In this document: positions 8,411-17,170 of the stretch, piece by piece
Numbering within the stretch: the first letter of the stretch is position 1
How the letters are laid out: each line of letters begins with the position of its first letter
Source of the DNA: Roseomonas nitratireducens
GTDB taxonomy: Bacteria > Pseudomonadota > Alphaproteobacteria > Acetobacterales > Acetobacteraceae
Length of the DNA: 64,000 nucleotides
NCBI RefSeq assembly: GCF_017813355.1
Contig: NZ_JAGIYZ010000006.1
Coordinates: 24,001-88,000, forward strand
Direction: 5' to 3'
Translations under genes and position numbers: made by a program
The notes under the pieces: generated by a model
What the model was told of the DNA's origin: nothing
Database searches by the model: none
What the model saw: the letters and a program-made list of their open reading frames with translations, nothing else

Positions 8411-9726
8411 CGCGCACCCTCGATATCTGGTGGGACGGGCGCCTGGTGGGCCAGCTGACGCAGGACCGGCATAGTGAACTCGGCTTCGCCTATGCGCCGG
8501 CTTGGCTTGACGATGAGGAGGCGCAGTCCTTGTCCGCCTCGCTGCCCAAGCGGGCGGAGCCGTTCACCCGCCGCGAGTGCCGCCCGTTTTTCGGCGGTCT
8601 TCTGCCGGAGGAAAGCCAGCGCGATGCCGCGGCTCAGGCACTTGGCGTGTCGCGCGCCAATGATTTCGCCCTTCTTGATCGCCTCGGCGGGGATGTGGCG
8701 GGCGCGCTCCAGCTTCTGCCGCCCGGCGAAGGTCCGGCCCCTCTTGCCCCCGATCAACGGCCAACCCGGCTTGACGATGCGGGCTTGATCCGGGTGCTGG
8801 ACGCGCTGCCCGTCCGCCCACTGCTCGCAGGCGAGGAAGGCCTGCGTCTCTCGCTCGCCGGCGCGCAATCGAAGGTTCCGGTGGTTCTGGTGGATGGCGC
8901 GGTCGCCTTGCCTGCGCCGGGCCAGCCGACGACGCATATTCTGAAGCCTCCGATATCGCGGTTTGCGGCCACGACCGAGAACGAGGCCTTCGTGTTGCGT
9001 CTTGCCGCCGCCATTGGTCTCGATGTCGCGCCGGTGGAAGCGCGCACCGTCAAGGATCGAACATTTCTGCTGGTCAATCGCTATGACCGCGCCGTCGGCG
9101 ACGATGGCGTAGTGCGCCGGATCCATCAGGAGGATTTCTGCCAGGCGCTCGGCGTGCCGCCGGAGACCAAGTACGCCAGCGAAGGCGGCCCGACGTTCAA
9201 GGACTGCTTCGCGCTGCTCCGCCGCGTCGCCGCAAGGCCCGCTGTGGATGTGCTGAAGCTCCTCGATGCCGTGATCTTCAATGTGATCGCCGGGAACGCC
9301 GACGCCCACGGCAAGAATTTCTCGATACTATATGACGCTGAAGGCCCGCGCCTCGCCCCGCTCTATGACTTGCTGGCAACGGTTGCCTACCCCGATCTCT
9401 CGCCGAAGTTCGCCATGAAGATTGGGAAGCGGGCGACGCTTGCCGAACTGGACGCGAGGGGGTGGGCAGCGTTCGCGGCGGACGCGGGTGTCGGCCTGCC
9501 GCTGATACGCAGGCGGGTCGCGGAGATCAGCAAGGGCGTGATCGCGAGAACAGGCGAGGTTGCGGCCGATTTGGTCCGCCCTGGCTTCGATCGGACGTCG
9601 ATCGAAAGTCTTGCCGCGATGGTCCGCGAACGAGCGGAGCGCTGCGCGCTGACGGTGGCGGAATCCGGCCGCTCGGCCAATCAACAGCGCGATGGAGGGA
9701 ATGTCGAAGGGAGCAATGGCGAATGA
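8407..9726 (+). CDS. hipA: HipA-like serine/threonine kinase toxin
   Basis: HipA toxins are kinases that in known cases phosphorylate an aminoacyl-tRNA synthetase and cause growth arrest. The 439-residue protein has an N-terminal HipA domain (DIWWDGRLVGQL, FFGGLLPEES near 61-70) and a C-terminal kinase domain. Visible motifs are GAQSKVPVVL (about 152-161), the VNRYDR segment near 223, IHQEDFCQALG near 239, the catalytic loop GNADAHGKNFS at 296-306 and the metal-binding LAPLYDLL near 316-323. All are intact, so it is probably active. It is coupled to hipB upstream and to the cyclotransferase-like gene downstream by 4-base overlaps. The cassette is on the opposite strand from the flanking transfer genes, consistent with insertion as stability cargo. 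Confidence 0.92.
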   Translation: MTRTLDIWWDGRLVGQLTQDRHSELGFAYAPAWLDDEEAQSLSASLPKRAEPFTRRECRPFFGGLLPEESQRDAAAQALGVSRANDFALLDRLGGDVAGALQLLPPGEGPAPLAPDQRPTRLDDAGLIRVLDALPVRPLLAGEEGLRLSLAGAQSKVPVVLVDGAVALPAPGQPTTHILKPPISRFAATTENEAFVLRLAAAIGLDVAPVEARTVKDRTFLLVNRYDRAVGDDGVVRRIHQEDFCQALGVPPETKYASEGGPTFKDCFALLRRVAARPAVDVLKLLDAVIFNVIAGNADAHGKNFSILYDAEGPRLAPLYDLLATVAYPDLSPKFAMKIGKRATLAELDARGWAAFAADAGVGLPLIRRRVAEISKGVIARTGEVAADLVRPGFDRTSIESLAAMVRERAERCALTVAESGRSANQQRDGGNVEGSNGE

Positions 9727-10259
9727 CATTTCTCTACTTCGCGTATGGCTCCAACATGTTGCCGGCCCGCCTGCTTGGCCGCTGCCCGTCTGCGAGGGTC
9801 GTAGGGACGGGAGTTGCACGCGCCTGGAGTCTTGCGTTTTCGAAGGCGAGTAAGGACGGCTCAGGAAAAGCGACCTTGGTGACCGACCCGAATTCGGCCG
9901 TGCCCGGAGTCATTTTCGAGATTGATCTGGCCGAACGAGAGCAGTTGGACCGGCACGAGGGGGTCGGCTATGGCTACCGGCGCGACGACACCTTCGCCAT
10001 CGAGGGAAGCAGCGTTCCGGCAAGCAGCTATCTTGGCACCTCGTTGGACAACACATTGCGGCCTTTCGATTGGTACCTCGCGACCGTCATTGCCGGCGCG
10101 GAATATCATGGGCTGGATACAGCTCATGTCGCCGCACTGAGGGGCACGCGCTTCGTCGAGGATACTGAATTGGGTCGAAGGACTCGCGTCGAAGCCATTG
10201 AGGCGATGCGAGAGCATGGCATTGAGGATTACCGAACGCTTCTTGAACGCCTGGGATGA
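9723..10259 (+). CDS. Gamma-glutamylcyclotransferase-like protein in the hipBA operon
   Basis: The 178-residue protein opens with LYFAYGSNMLPARLLGRCPSA, the diagnostic YGSN motif of the GGCT/AIG2 fold. The acidic EQLDRHEGVGYGYRR region supplies the likely catalytic Glu. Family members cleave gamma-glutamyl amines or dipeptides to 5-oxoproline, but the substrate here is unknown. It overlaps the hipA stop by 4 bases (ATGA), so it is translated with the toxin-antitoxin pair. Its role there is unclear: it could be carried-along metabolism or a modifier of the arrest response. It ends only 18 bases from the convergent copG gene. Confidence 0.85.
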   Translation: MTFLYFAYGSNMLPARLLGRCPSARVVGTGVARAWSLAFSKASKDGSGKATLVTDPNSAVPGVIFEIDLAEREQLDRHEGVGYGYRRDDTFAIEGSSVPASSYLGTSLDNTLRPFDWYLATVIAGAEYHGLDTAHVAALRGTRFVEDTELGRRTRVEAIEAMREHGIEDYRTLLERLG

Positions 10260-10277
10260 GCCGTTCCGAACGGTACC

Positions 10278-10700
10278 TTAGCCATCTTGTGCGTCCACCC
10301 CGCTGATATCGTCCGGAATCTCCCTCAAGAAGCTTTGCCCCTTCTGCAGGCGCCTCCCCAGCGTCTCGATGAAGCCTTCATAGCGTTCCCGCCCTTTGGC
10401 CTGTGCTGACGCTTGAGCATCGTTCGGCAAAGGCGGCGTGATCGTCAGCCAGAACCGGACGAACAGGGCGAGGGTTTCTGCGGTGACGCCGAGGTCGCGC
10501 TCGAGACGCTGGACCTGACGCGACAGCCGATCAAGGCGGCGCGCGAACGCGGCCTCGCGCTTGTCGGCGCCATCGGGTGACAGGAACGACGCAACCGCCG
10601 CTTCGACGATTGCGGAGCGGGAGAGCTTCTTGCGGTCGGCGAGATCGGCGATCTGGCGGAGCATCTCGGGCGGGAAATAGACGTTCATCCGGTCGCGCAT
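10278..10700 (-). CDS. CopG/RHH-family protein next to traG
   Basis: This 140-residue protein begins with MRDRMNVYFPPEMLRQIADL, a ribbon-helix-helix N-terminus (beta strand NVYFPP, then helices through LSRSAIVEAAVASFL). The rest is a helical, Arg/Gln-rich region that may oligomerise. In ICEs of this type a CopG protein regularly sits between traG and trbB, and it probably regulates transfer genes or binds near the coupling protein. The ATG at 10700 begins 7 bases after the traG stop; another ATG at 10688 is possible. The usual next gene, trbB, is displaced by the hipBA cassette. Confidence 0.82.
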   Translation of the reverse strand: MRDRMNVYFPPEMLRQIADLADRKKLSRSAIVEAAVASFLSPDGADKREAAFARRLDRLSRQVQRLERDLGVTAETLALFVRFWLTITPPLPNDAQASAQAKGRERYEGFIETLGRRLQKGQSFLREIPDDISGVDAQDG

Positions 10701-10707
10701 GGCCGCC

Positions 10708-12696
10708 TCACAAATCGATGCCATCATTCGGATCGAGCGCCACCTGTCGCGCGACGCCGCGCATCTGCTGCCGCAGCGCCTGCCGCTGCCGCGCTGCGTC
10801 TTCCGGCTCATCGTCCAGCATGATGGAAAACTCGTCGGCCGCGGCAGGTCCGGTTGTTTCCTTGGCGATCGCGACATGGTCGGGCAGCTCCGGCTCGCGC
10901 CGCAGCCCGCCATTGGCGGCATCTTCCGCCTTGTCGAGCTGGGCCGCGAGGTCTGCGTCCGGCCGCTGCGGCTTCAACTCGGACCAGGCGTCCTTTCGGG
11001 TCGAACGCCCGGATTTCGCCGGGTCCGGCGATGGCAGGACGCGCTCCTTGAAGCGGCGATCCTCGAAGTAACGGGCCTTCTTGGCTCGGATGGGATGGAC
11101 ACCGGCGGCCATGACGATCTCGTCTGTCGCGGGCAGCTGCATCACCTCGCCGGGCGTGAGGAGCGGCCGCGCCGTCTCCGAGCGCGAGACCATCAGATGA
11201 CCCAGCCAGGGGCTGAGCCGATGCCCGGCATAGTTCCGCATCGCCTTCATCTCGGTCGCGGTGCCGAGCGCGTCGCTGACGCGCTTGGCGGTGCGTTCGT
11301 CATTGGTGGCGAAGCTCACGCGCACATGGCAGTTGTCGAGGATCGCGTTGTTCGGGCCATAGGCCTTCTCGATCTGGTTCAATGACTGGGCGATGAGGAA
11401 CGACTTCAGGCCATAGCCGGCCATGAAAGCGAGCGCGCTCTCGAAGAAGTCGAGGCGGCCGAGCGCCGGGAACTCGTCCAGCATCATCAGCACGCGATGC
11501 CGCCGGTCTCGCGTATGCAGATCCTCGGTCAGGCGTCGGCCGATCTGGTTCAGCACGAGCCGGATGAGCGGCTTCGTCCGGGAGATGTCGGATGGCGGAA
11601 CCACAAGGTAGAGCGTCGCCGGCTTCTCATCGGCGATCAGGTCGGCGATCCGCCAGTCGCAGCGGCGCGTCACCTCCGCCACCACCGGGTCGCGATAGAG
11701 ACCCAGGAACGACATGGCGGTGGACAGGACGCCCGAGCGCTCGTTGTCGCTCTTGTTGAGAAGTTCGCGCGCTGTTGACGCCACGACCGGATGAGGGCCG
11801 CCGGGTCCGAGATGCGGCGTCGTCATCATCGCCTTCAGCGTCGCTTCGATCGGACGGCGCGGGTCCGACAAGAAGGCGGCGACGCCGGCGAGCGTCTTCT
11901 CCTCCTCCGCGTACAGCACATGCAGGATGGCGCCGACGAGCAAAGAATGGCTCGTCTTCTCCCAGTGATTGCGCTTGTCGAGCGAGCCCTCGGGGTCGAC
12001 GAGCACGTCGGCGACGTTTTGCACGTCGCGGACTTCCCACTCGCCGCGACGCACTTCCAGAAGCGGGTTGTAAGCGGCCGACTTGGCGTTGGTGGGATCG
12101 AACAGCAGGACGCGGCCGTGCCTGGCGCGGAAGCCGGCGGTCAGCTGCCAGTTCTCGCCCTTGATGTCGTGGACGATAGCGGAGCCCGGCCAGGTGAGGA
12201 GCGTGGGAACGACGAGGCCGACACCCTTGCCCGATCGGGTCGGCGCGAAGCACAGGACATGCTCAGGCCCGTCGTGCCGGAGATAGGCGTCGCCGATCTT
12301 GCCGAGGACGACGCCATCGGGTCCGAGCAGGCCCGCTGCCTTCACCTCCCGGAGTTCAGCCCAGCGGGCCGAGCCGTAGGTCTCGACGTTCTTCGCCTCA
12401 CGGGCACGCCATACCGACATTGCGATGGCGACGGCGATGGAGATGAAGCCGCCTGAGGCGGCGATCACCGCGCCTTCGACAAAGATCGGAGGGGCATAGG
12501 CGTCGTAGAAATACCACCACCAGAAGAAGGCGGGGGGGTAGTAGACCGGCCAACCCGCCAGCTCGAACCAGGGCGTGCCGAGCTGCGCCTGAAAGCCAAG
12601 CCGCCAGGCAGTCCATTGGGTCGCGCCCCAGGTCGTGAGCAGCACGATGAGGAACACGGTGGTGATCTGGCCCCAGAGGATTTTCGTCGCAGACAT
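10708..12696 (-). CDS. traG: TraG/VirD4 coupling protein
   Basis: The coupling protein brings the relaxase-DNA complex to the type IV channel and pumps DNA using ATP. The 662-residue product has two N-terminal membrane segments (about residues 10-30 and 75-95, with an aromatic FFWWWYFYDAY loop between), Walker A APTRSGKG at 151-158, and a Walker B region LMMLDEFPALGRL in the middle. The conserved FLIAQSLNQI and RVSFATND segments of TraG follow. The C-terminus is acidic and variable, the part that usually docks substrate. The ATG at 12696 lies 29 bases after the relaxase stop. All motifs are intact. Confidence 0.94.
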   Translation of the reverse strand: MSATKILWGQITTVFLIVLLTTWGATQWTAWRLGFQAQLGTPWFELAGWPVYYPPAFFWWWYFYDAYAPPIFVEGAVIAASGGFISIAVAIAMSVWRAREAKNVETYGSARWAELREVKAAGLLGPDGVVLGKIGDAYLRHDGPEHVLCFAPTRSGKGVGLVVPTLLTWPGSAIVHDIKGENWQLTAGFRARHGRVLLFDPTNAKSAAYNPLLEVRRGEWEVRDVQNVADVLVDPEGSLDKRNHWEKTSHSLLVGAILHVLYAEEEKTLAGVAAFLSDPRRPIEATLKAMMTTPHLGPGGPHPVVASTARELLNKSDNERSGVLSTAMSFLGLYRDPVVAEVTRRCDWRIADLIADEKPATLYLVVPPSDISRTKPLIRLVLNQIGRRLTEDLHTRDRRHRVLMMLDEFPALGRLDFFESALAFMAGYGLKSFLIAQSLNQIEKAYGPNNAILDNCHVRVSFATNDERTAKRVSDALGTATEMKAMRNYAGHRLSPWLGHLMVSRSETARPLLTPGEVMQLPATDEIVMAAGVHPIRAKKARYFEDRRFKERVLPSPDPAKSGRSTRKDAWSELKPQRPDADLAAQLDKAEDAANGGLRREPELPDHVAIAKETTGPAAADEFSIMLDDEPEDAARQRQALRQQMRGVARQVALDPNDGIDL

Positions 12697-12725
12697 CGGC
12701 GGCGGAGTCCTTTCTTCCTTGTTGC

Positions 12726-14489
12726 CTAGAGGGCGAGCCCGCGCTTGCGACCGAGGCCCCATTCGATGCCGCCGCCGTCCTTCACGGCGCCGGCGACATG
12801 CTGGCCGAGCTTGCGCTCGATCTCGCGGGACCAGGGCACGAGCTGGAAGCCGAGGCCGTTGTCGATCATCGCGAAGCGGCCGGAGGAGAGGTCGAGACGC
12901 TGGCGATAGGTGCCCGCGACCTGATCACCGGCGGTCGGTTTCATGTGCGCCAGACCGGTCTCGGCGGAGAGGCGCGCCCCGACCGCATCCAGTTCGCGCC
13001 GCCGCAGCGTGGCGAGGAGGTCGCGTTGCAGGATGATCCGCTGGCCTTGGCGGCGACCGAGGCCTTGGTCGGCGAGATGCTCGGCCCGTGCCTGCATGGC
13101 GTCGCGCACCTCTCGCCCAAAGCCTCCCATCGACAGCGGCATGGGGTCCGCCTCCACGAGCCGATGGTCCAGCCAGGTGGCCCCCGGCGCCTTGATCTGT
13201 TGGCCGAGTTCGAGGTCTGACCGGCTCGCGAGAACAAGCGTCGGGCGCGGCTCATCGGCTTGGCCAAAGCGCCGAACCTCAACGATGCCGCCGATCGCAG
13301 GCGCATGCTCGAAGGCTTCGATACCGCGGAACCGGACGTGGTGGGCGCGGCCGTCGGTGCCGTCGATCACCGCATAGGCTTCGCCCGTCAGCTCGTCGTG
13401 CAGGCCGCGATCGACCAGCCGCCCGATGATCGGTGCCTGTCCGCTCCCGCCTTCGATGACATAGTCGGCGACGGCGCGATCTTCACCGCGCTCGGCAAAG
13501 GCGCGGTGCATGGTCTTGATGATGTCACCGCGAAGCCCGAGATCGCGCAAATGGCGTTCGGCGTCGAGGCCGACCATCCACTCGCCGGGGCTGGCGGATG
13601 ACGCAAGGCCCATCTTCTCCAGGTGCTGGAGCCGGCCGATCATGAGCCGGCGGGTCTGGGGATCAGCGGTGCCGGTTTGCTCGGGACGAAGGTCGATGAA
13701 GCCGGTTTCGTCGGCGGCAATGCGAATCTCGACATCGAGGCGCGTCCAGCGCTCGGCCGTGATTTCGCGCTCGAGCGCCGTCTTGATCTCGTGCTCCGGC
13801 TTCGGGCCGAGTTCGATCGACACGAGATCCTCGGCCCGGGATCGCAAGCCGCGGCTGATGTAGTCGCGTGAGATGACGAGGTCGGCGCCTTGGGTGTCGA
13901 CGCCTCGCACCAGCAGGTGGACGTGGGGATTGTCGGTGTTCCAGTGATCGACCGCGACCCAATCGAGCCGGGTCCCGAGGTCGGCTTCCATTTGGCGCGC
14001 GAGGTCGCGGGTGAAGGCGCGCAGGTCCGTCATCTCGCCGGCGTCCTCGGGCGAGATGATGAAGCGGAAATGGTGCCGGTCGTTCTTGGAGCGCGCGGCG
14101 AAACCAGCGTCGTCGGCGCGGTCGCTGTCGGCATCGAACATCACGGCCTTTTCGCCGTCGCGCGTGACGCCGTCGCGCTTGAGATAGAAGAGATGGGCAT
14201 TGAGCGGCGCAGACCGGAAGGCCCGGCCCTGATGGCGGGCGATCCGCGCCTTGACGACGACGCGGCGCGACGAGCTGAAAAGCCGCGCGCGGCTGAACGC
14301 GATCCGTCCGCGCCCGAAGCTCGAACGGCCATAGCCGGATGCCTTGCGGCCCGGACCGCCGCCGGTGCCGACATGCCCCGAGCGCTTGGCGGCTCGCAGG
14401 ACCTGGTTGATGAAGCTCTTGGGCTTCGGCGCCCGCGTCGAACCGATGCGGCCTGGCCGGACCCGGAAGTCGCTGTCGCCGCCGCTCAT
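12726..14489 (-). CDS. VirD2-like relaxase with DUF3363 C-terminal domain
   Basis: The relaxase nicks oriT and stays bound to the transferred strand. The 587-residue protein has a basic Gly-rich N-terminus, then a relaxase domain with the three-His metal motif in DHWNTDNPHVHLLVRG (His about 182, 189 and 191). An earlier HHFRFIISPEDA segment and a Tyr in HLFYLKRDGV (about 102) match the MobA/VirD2 fold; the last is a candidate catalytic Tyr. The C-terminal half matches DUF3363, usual in this ICE relaxase family (comparable to RlxS of ICEMlSymR7A). The start at 14489 avoids an upstream in-frame extension that runs into the putative oriT region. Confidence 0.9.
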   Translation of the reverse strand: MSGGDSDFRVRPGRIGSTRAPKPKSFINQVLRAAKRSGHVGTGGGPGRKASGYGRSSFGRGRIAFSRARLFSSSRRVVVKARIARHQGRAFRSAPLNAHLFYLKRDGVTRDGEKAVMFDADSDRADDAGFAARSKNDRHHFRFIISPEDAGEMTDLRAFTRDLARQMEADLGTRLDWVAVDHWNTDNPHVHLLVRGVDTQGADLVISRDYISRGLRSRAEDLVSIELGPKPEHEIKTALEREITAERWTRLDVEIRIAADETGFIDLRPEQTGTADPQTRRLMIGRLQHLEKMGLASSASPGEWMVGLDAERHLRDLGLRGDIIKTMHRAFAERGEDRAVADYVIEGGSGQAPIIGRLVDRGLHDELTGEAYAVIDGTDGRAHHVRFRGIEAFEHAPAIGGIVEVRRFGQADEPRPTLVLASRSDLELGQQIKAPGATWLDHRLVEADPMPLSMGGFGREVRDAMQARAEHLADQGLGRRQGQRIILQRDLLATLRRRELDAVGARLSAETGLAHMKPTAGDQVAGTYRQRLDLSSGRFAMIDNGLGFQLVPWSREIERKLGQHVAGAVKDGGGIEWGLGRKRGLAL

Positions 14490-14736
14490 CGTCGGCCTCC
14501 AGCGGGCCAAACGCCGGACAGTGCCGGCAATGTCCTTGTAAAAGCGTGGAAAATAGCCGGAAGCGGCACTGCCCACGACCGACCGGCACGTGAAAAGCCA
14601 TGCGAAAGCAATGGCTTGCGTGAGAGTGGCGAGCCGCTTTTATCTCGCCGTCTGTTGGTCGTGTCTGCCTCGCCCCAACCGCCCCATACCGCCTCTTTCC
14701 CGGAGCTCGCTACACCGCGCCGGAGTGCGATTCTGG
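14490..14736. other. oriT: Candidate oriT region between lytic transglycosylase and relaxase genes
   Basis: This 247-base gap holds two adjacent hairpins, 14595-14617 (arms AAGCCAT/ATGGCTT around a GCGAAAGC core) and 14628-14649 (arms GGCGAG/CTCGCC), plus a GCCGG repeat pair near 14514-14540. Origins of transfer in related elements lie next to the relaxase gene and contain such inverted repeats. I could not identify a nick site with confidence. The region might instead hold a promoter and terminator for the relaxase message. Confidence 0.38.
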
Positions 14737-15489
14737 TCATGGGCGCCCCCCATCATCGGCGCGGGTCACGAAGATGCCTGCCGTCTGCGTCGAACCAGCG
14801 ATTGGGGGTTGCTGCGGATCTGCCGTTCGGCTGCCGTTCCTTTGACGATCGGGCTGCGATCGGTCTGCTGCAACGCTGCCGTTGGAGCGCGCGACGAACA
14901 ACGGAGACCGAGTCCAGGCGAGCGGGTCGACGGTCGCGACAGCGAGCGGCTCACTGCCGATCAACGGCGCGATCGCGGCCACGTAGGCGATGGTCTCGGC
15001 GGGCAGCGAGCGGCCAGCCGAGAGATATTCATCGTAGCGCCCGGGGCCGGCATTGTAGGCCGCAAGGAAGCCCGCCGCGCCGTAGCGGTCGTGCATTTCG
15101 CGCAGATAGGCTGCACCAGCGAGGATGTTGTCGCGCGGGTCAAAGGGATCGGCCCCCAGACCGTGGCGCGCCCGCAGAACTGCCCAGGTCGCGGGCATGA
15201 TCTGCATGAGTCCCATCGCGCCTTTGGGCGAGACCGCGCGGACACGACCGCCGCTCTCGACGCGCATGACTGCCCAGATCCAGCGCTCGGGAATTCCGAA
15301 CCGCTGCGCTGCCTCGGCGACCGCTTGTGTGTAGGGCGAGCCTGCAGCGGGTCGCTCGATGACCGAGGTCTGCGCCAGAGACGGCGCGGGCATCGCGCCA
15401 GCAAAGGCCAGGCCGGAAAGGAGAAGGAAGGGCAGTCGGCGGGCGGCCCCTTTCGCTCCGGCGGCGGGCTGGCGATGGGAGACGCGCAT
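14737..15489 (-). CDS. Lytic transglycosylase (VirB1-like)
   Basis: This enzyme opens peptidoglycan so the transfer channel can cross it. The 250-residue precursor has a signal peptide (basic start, hydrophobic run about 20-32, cleavage near SLAQ). It then has an SLT domain with catalytic Glu about 78 in AVMRVESGGRVRAVS, the AMGLMQIMPATW motif (about 91-102) and AAYNAGPGRY (about 143-152). A Pro/Gln-rich C-terminal tail follows. It is only 3 bases downstream of the DUF736 gene, so co-transcribed with it. All catalytic motifs are present. Confidence 0.92.
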   Translation of the reverse strand: MRVSHRQPAAGAKGAARRLPFLLLSGLAFAGAMPAPSLAQTSVIERPAAGSPYTQAVAEAAQRFGIPERWIWAVMRVESGGRVRAVSPKGAMGLMQIMPATWAVLRARHGLGADPFDPRDNILAGAAYLREMHDRYGAAGFLAAYNAGPGRYDEYLSAGRSLPAETIAYVAAIAPLIGSEPLAVATVDPLAWTRSPLFVARSNGSVAADRSQPDRQRNGSRTADPQQPPIAGSTQTAGIFVTRADDGGRP

Positions 15490-15492
15490 CGG

Positions 15493-15831
15493 TCAGTCCC
15501 GCTCGCTGCGCTTGATCGGCCGGTTCCAGTAGAGACCCCATGCTGACTTGTCGTCGGCCGACTGGAACAGGCTGGCCCGGATCGGCTGTGCGAAAGTCGG
15601 ATCGTCGAGCTGCAACGACACATACTCGCCGGCCTTCTCGCCGGTGCGCTTCCATCCCGCGCCCACTTCAGGCCCATCGGCGTCATCGCCGAGGTGAACG
15701 CGATAGTCGGGCGCGTTCTCGGCGTCGGAGTGCTCCGCCGGCACGAGCACCAGAGCGGCGTCGAGGGCGAGCGTGCGAATGCGGCCGCCATAGCCGCTCT
15801 TGGTGCGGGTGAATTCTCCGATCAGGCTCAT
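15493..15831 (-). CDS. DUF736 protein (copy 1)
   Basis: The 112-residue product fits DUF736: it begins MSLIGEFTRTKSGYGGRIRTL and contains the family pattern APDYRVHLG, VGAGWKRTGEKAGEYVSLQLDDP and ending with LYWNRP. DUF736 proteins are short, soluble and almost confined to alphaproteobacterial ICEs and plasmids, where they sit among transfer genes; their function is not established. A second, diverged copy lies at 21011-21337. It sits between traF and the transglycosylase gene, 45 bases after traF. Confidence 0.9.
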   Translation of the reverse strand: MSLIGEFTRTKSGYGGRIRTLALDAALVLVPAEHSDAENAPDYRVHLGDDADGPEVGAGWKRTGEKAGEYVSLQLDDPTFAQPIRASLFQSADDKSAWGLYWNRPIKRSERD

Positions 15832-15876
15832 GGCAACCTCCTTGGCGATGCGGTGGAACGGGTCATGGCTGCGCCG

Positions 15877-16422
15877 TCACCGCGTCGGCGCGCGCCAAAC
15901 GAAGCGACCGTCGCCGTCTTCGTCGGTGTAGAGAGGCGTGGCCCGCCCGATCACGGTTGTGACGGCGAGAGGCCCGAAGTAGCGGCCGTCCAGGCTGTCT
16001 CGGACGCCGATGTTCATGAGGAAGAGTTCGCTCGCGCCGATCTGGTGGCAGCCCTTCCAGATGGGCAGCGTGCGCCCCAGACGATCGCGGTCGAGCGCCT
16101 TGCCGAGGGCGATTCCGTCGACGGTGATGGCGGCACCCGAACGGCAGACCGTCTGTCCGGGAAGTGCGGCAACGCGCTTCAAGAGCGGCACGCCGCGCGG
16201 CAGATAACCCCGGTCCGCGAGGAATGCGGCAAGCGGCTCCGGCGCATTGACGGCGACAAGGTCGGTGACCTCGAGCGGTGTCGCCGAACCGATCTCATAG
16301 AGGCCGACCGGGACGCTGGCCGATGCGTTCCAGACGAGCCGCGGTGCAACGTGCACCATCGCCAGCGTGATCAGCAGGAGCGCGGCGCCAGTGGCCGTCA
16401 GCAGGTAGCCGGCGCGCGTCAT
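15877..16422 (-). CDS. traF: TraF, S26-family conjugation peptidase
   Basis: TraF is a signal-peptidase-like membrane protease that matures the TrbC pilin in RP4-type systems. The 181-residue protein has one N-terminal membrane segment (about 8-28), then the S26 serine motif NASASVPVGLYEI with nucleophile Ser about 36. The lysine motif PLLKRVAALPGQTVC follows with general-base Lys about 82. The tail segment LFLMNIGVRDSLDGRYFG matches the conserved box E region. It overlaps the DUF2840 gene by 4 bases. Both catalytic residues are present. Confidence 0.93.
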   Translation of the reverse strand: MTRAGYLLTATGAALLLITLAMVHVAPRLVWNASASVPVGLYEIGSATPLEVTDLVAVNAPEPLAAFLADRGYLPRGVPLLKRVAALPGQTVCRSGAAITVDGIALGKALDRDRLGRTLPIWKGCHQIGASELFLMNIGVRDSLDGRYFGPLAVTTVIGRATPLYTDEDGDGRFVWRAPTR

Positions 16423-16934
16423 GGCTCGGCCCTCTGTCGCAAGCGCCAGGCGCGATGCTGCTGTCGGGAGTAGGATCGCGGGGCGTCCCCGGCGGCGAGC
16501 CGGTTATGGACATGGCGCCAATAGTCAGGCGCAGCTTCGGCGGGATCGATGTCAAGCGCTTCGATCGCGTCGATCAGAAGCAGCACATGCTCGACGCTCG
16601 GCCAGCCGCTCGTTTGCAGCAGGATTTCACCACCGGGCCGCACCGAGGGCAGCGTCTGATAGCCTTCGCTCGCGCTGACGGCGCGCAGGATGTCGATGCG
16701 CGAGACGACGGTGCCAAAGCCATTCGATGCCCAGCGGACGAAGGCGAAGACAGCCCCGGCGGGGAAGCTGAGGACGCGGCGCCGTCGGTCGAGGATCTGC
16801 TCGTGGACCGCATGGCCGAAGCGGATCCAGTGTTCGATCTGCTTCTCGCGCCAGACCAGTTCAACCTCGGTGAGCGCGCCCGGAGGTGATGACGTCCGAA
16901 CGCCCGCTGCGCCATGAATTGCCGTTGCGCTCAT
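16419..16934 (-). CDS. DUF2840 protein
   Basis: The 171-residue soluble protein matches DUF2840 from the pattern VELVWREKQIEHWIRFG, FAFVRWASNGFGTVVSRIDILRA and YWRHVHNRLAAG. Genes of this family occur between parA and traF in alphaproteobacterial ICEs, as here. Its function is not established; position suggests a role in processing or regulation of conjugation. It is joined by 4-base overlaps to the small gene upstream and to traF downstream. Confidence 0.87.
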   Translation of the reverse strand: MSATAIHGAAGVRTSSPPGALTEVELVWREKQIEHWIRFGHAVHEQILDRRRRVLSFPAGAVFAFVRWASNGFGTVVSRIDILRAVSASEGYQTLPSVRPGGEILLQTSGWPSVEHVLLLIDAIEALDIDPAEAAPDYWRHVHNRLAAGDAPRSYSRQQHRAWRLRQRAEP

Positions 16935-17170
16935 GGCGCGTCCCCCTCGGCAGGAAACGCGTCCGCGAGGAGATCGCGCAGCATGTCCGCCACAGTCTGG
17001 CCGCGCTGGAACGCAGTGACCTTGATCCGACCGCGCAGGTCCGGCGTGACGTCGATCGTGAGGCGCGCCGTGTAGGCGATGGCGTCAGCCCTGCGGCCGC
17101 GCGGATCGTCGGCGGCCTTGATCCAGGTGTCCGGGTCGCCGGGCCGTGCGGCGAAACTGCGCCTGGTCAT
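16931..17170 (-). CDS. Small ribbon-helix-helix-like protein after ParA
   Basis: This 79-residue protein has a segment TARLTIDVTPDLRGRIKVTAFQRGQTVADMLRDLL typical in spacing of a ribbon-helix-helix DNA-binding domain (beta strand then two helices). Its start overlaps the parA stop in ATGA and its stop overlaps the DUF2840 start. Small RHH partners directly downstream of parA often act as ParB-like centromere binders or operon repressors, so that role is plausible. It is an inference from context and the short motif only. Longer in-frame extensions lie inside parA and were rejected. Confidence 0.78.
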   Translation of the reverse strand: MTRRSFAARPGDPDTWIKAADDPRGRRADAIAYTARLTIDVTPDLRGRIKVTAFQRGQTVADMLRDLLADAFPAEGDAP

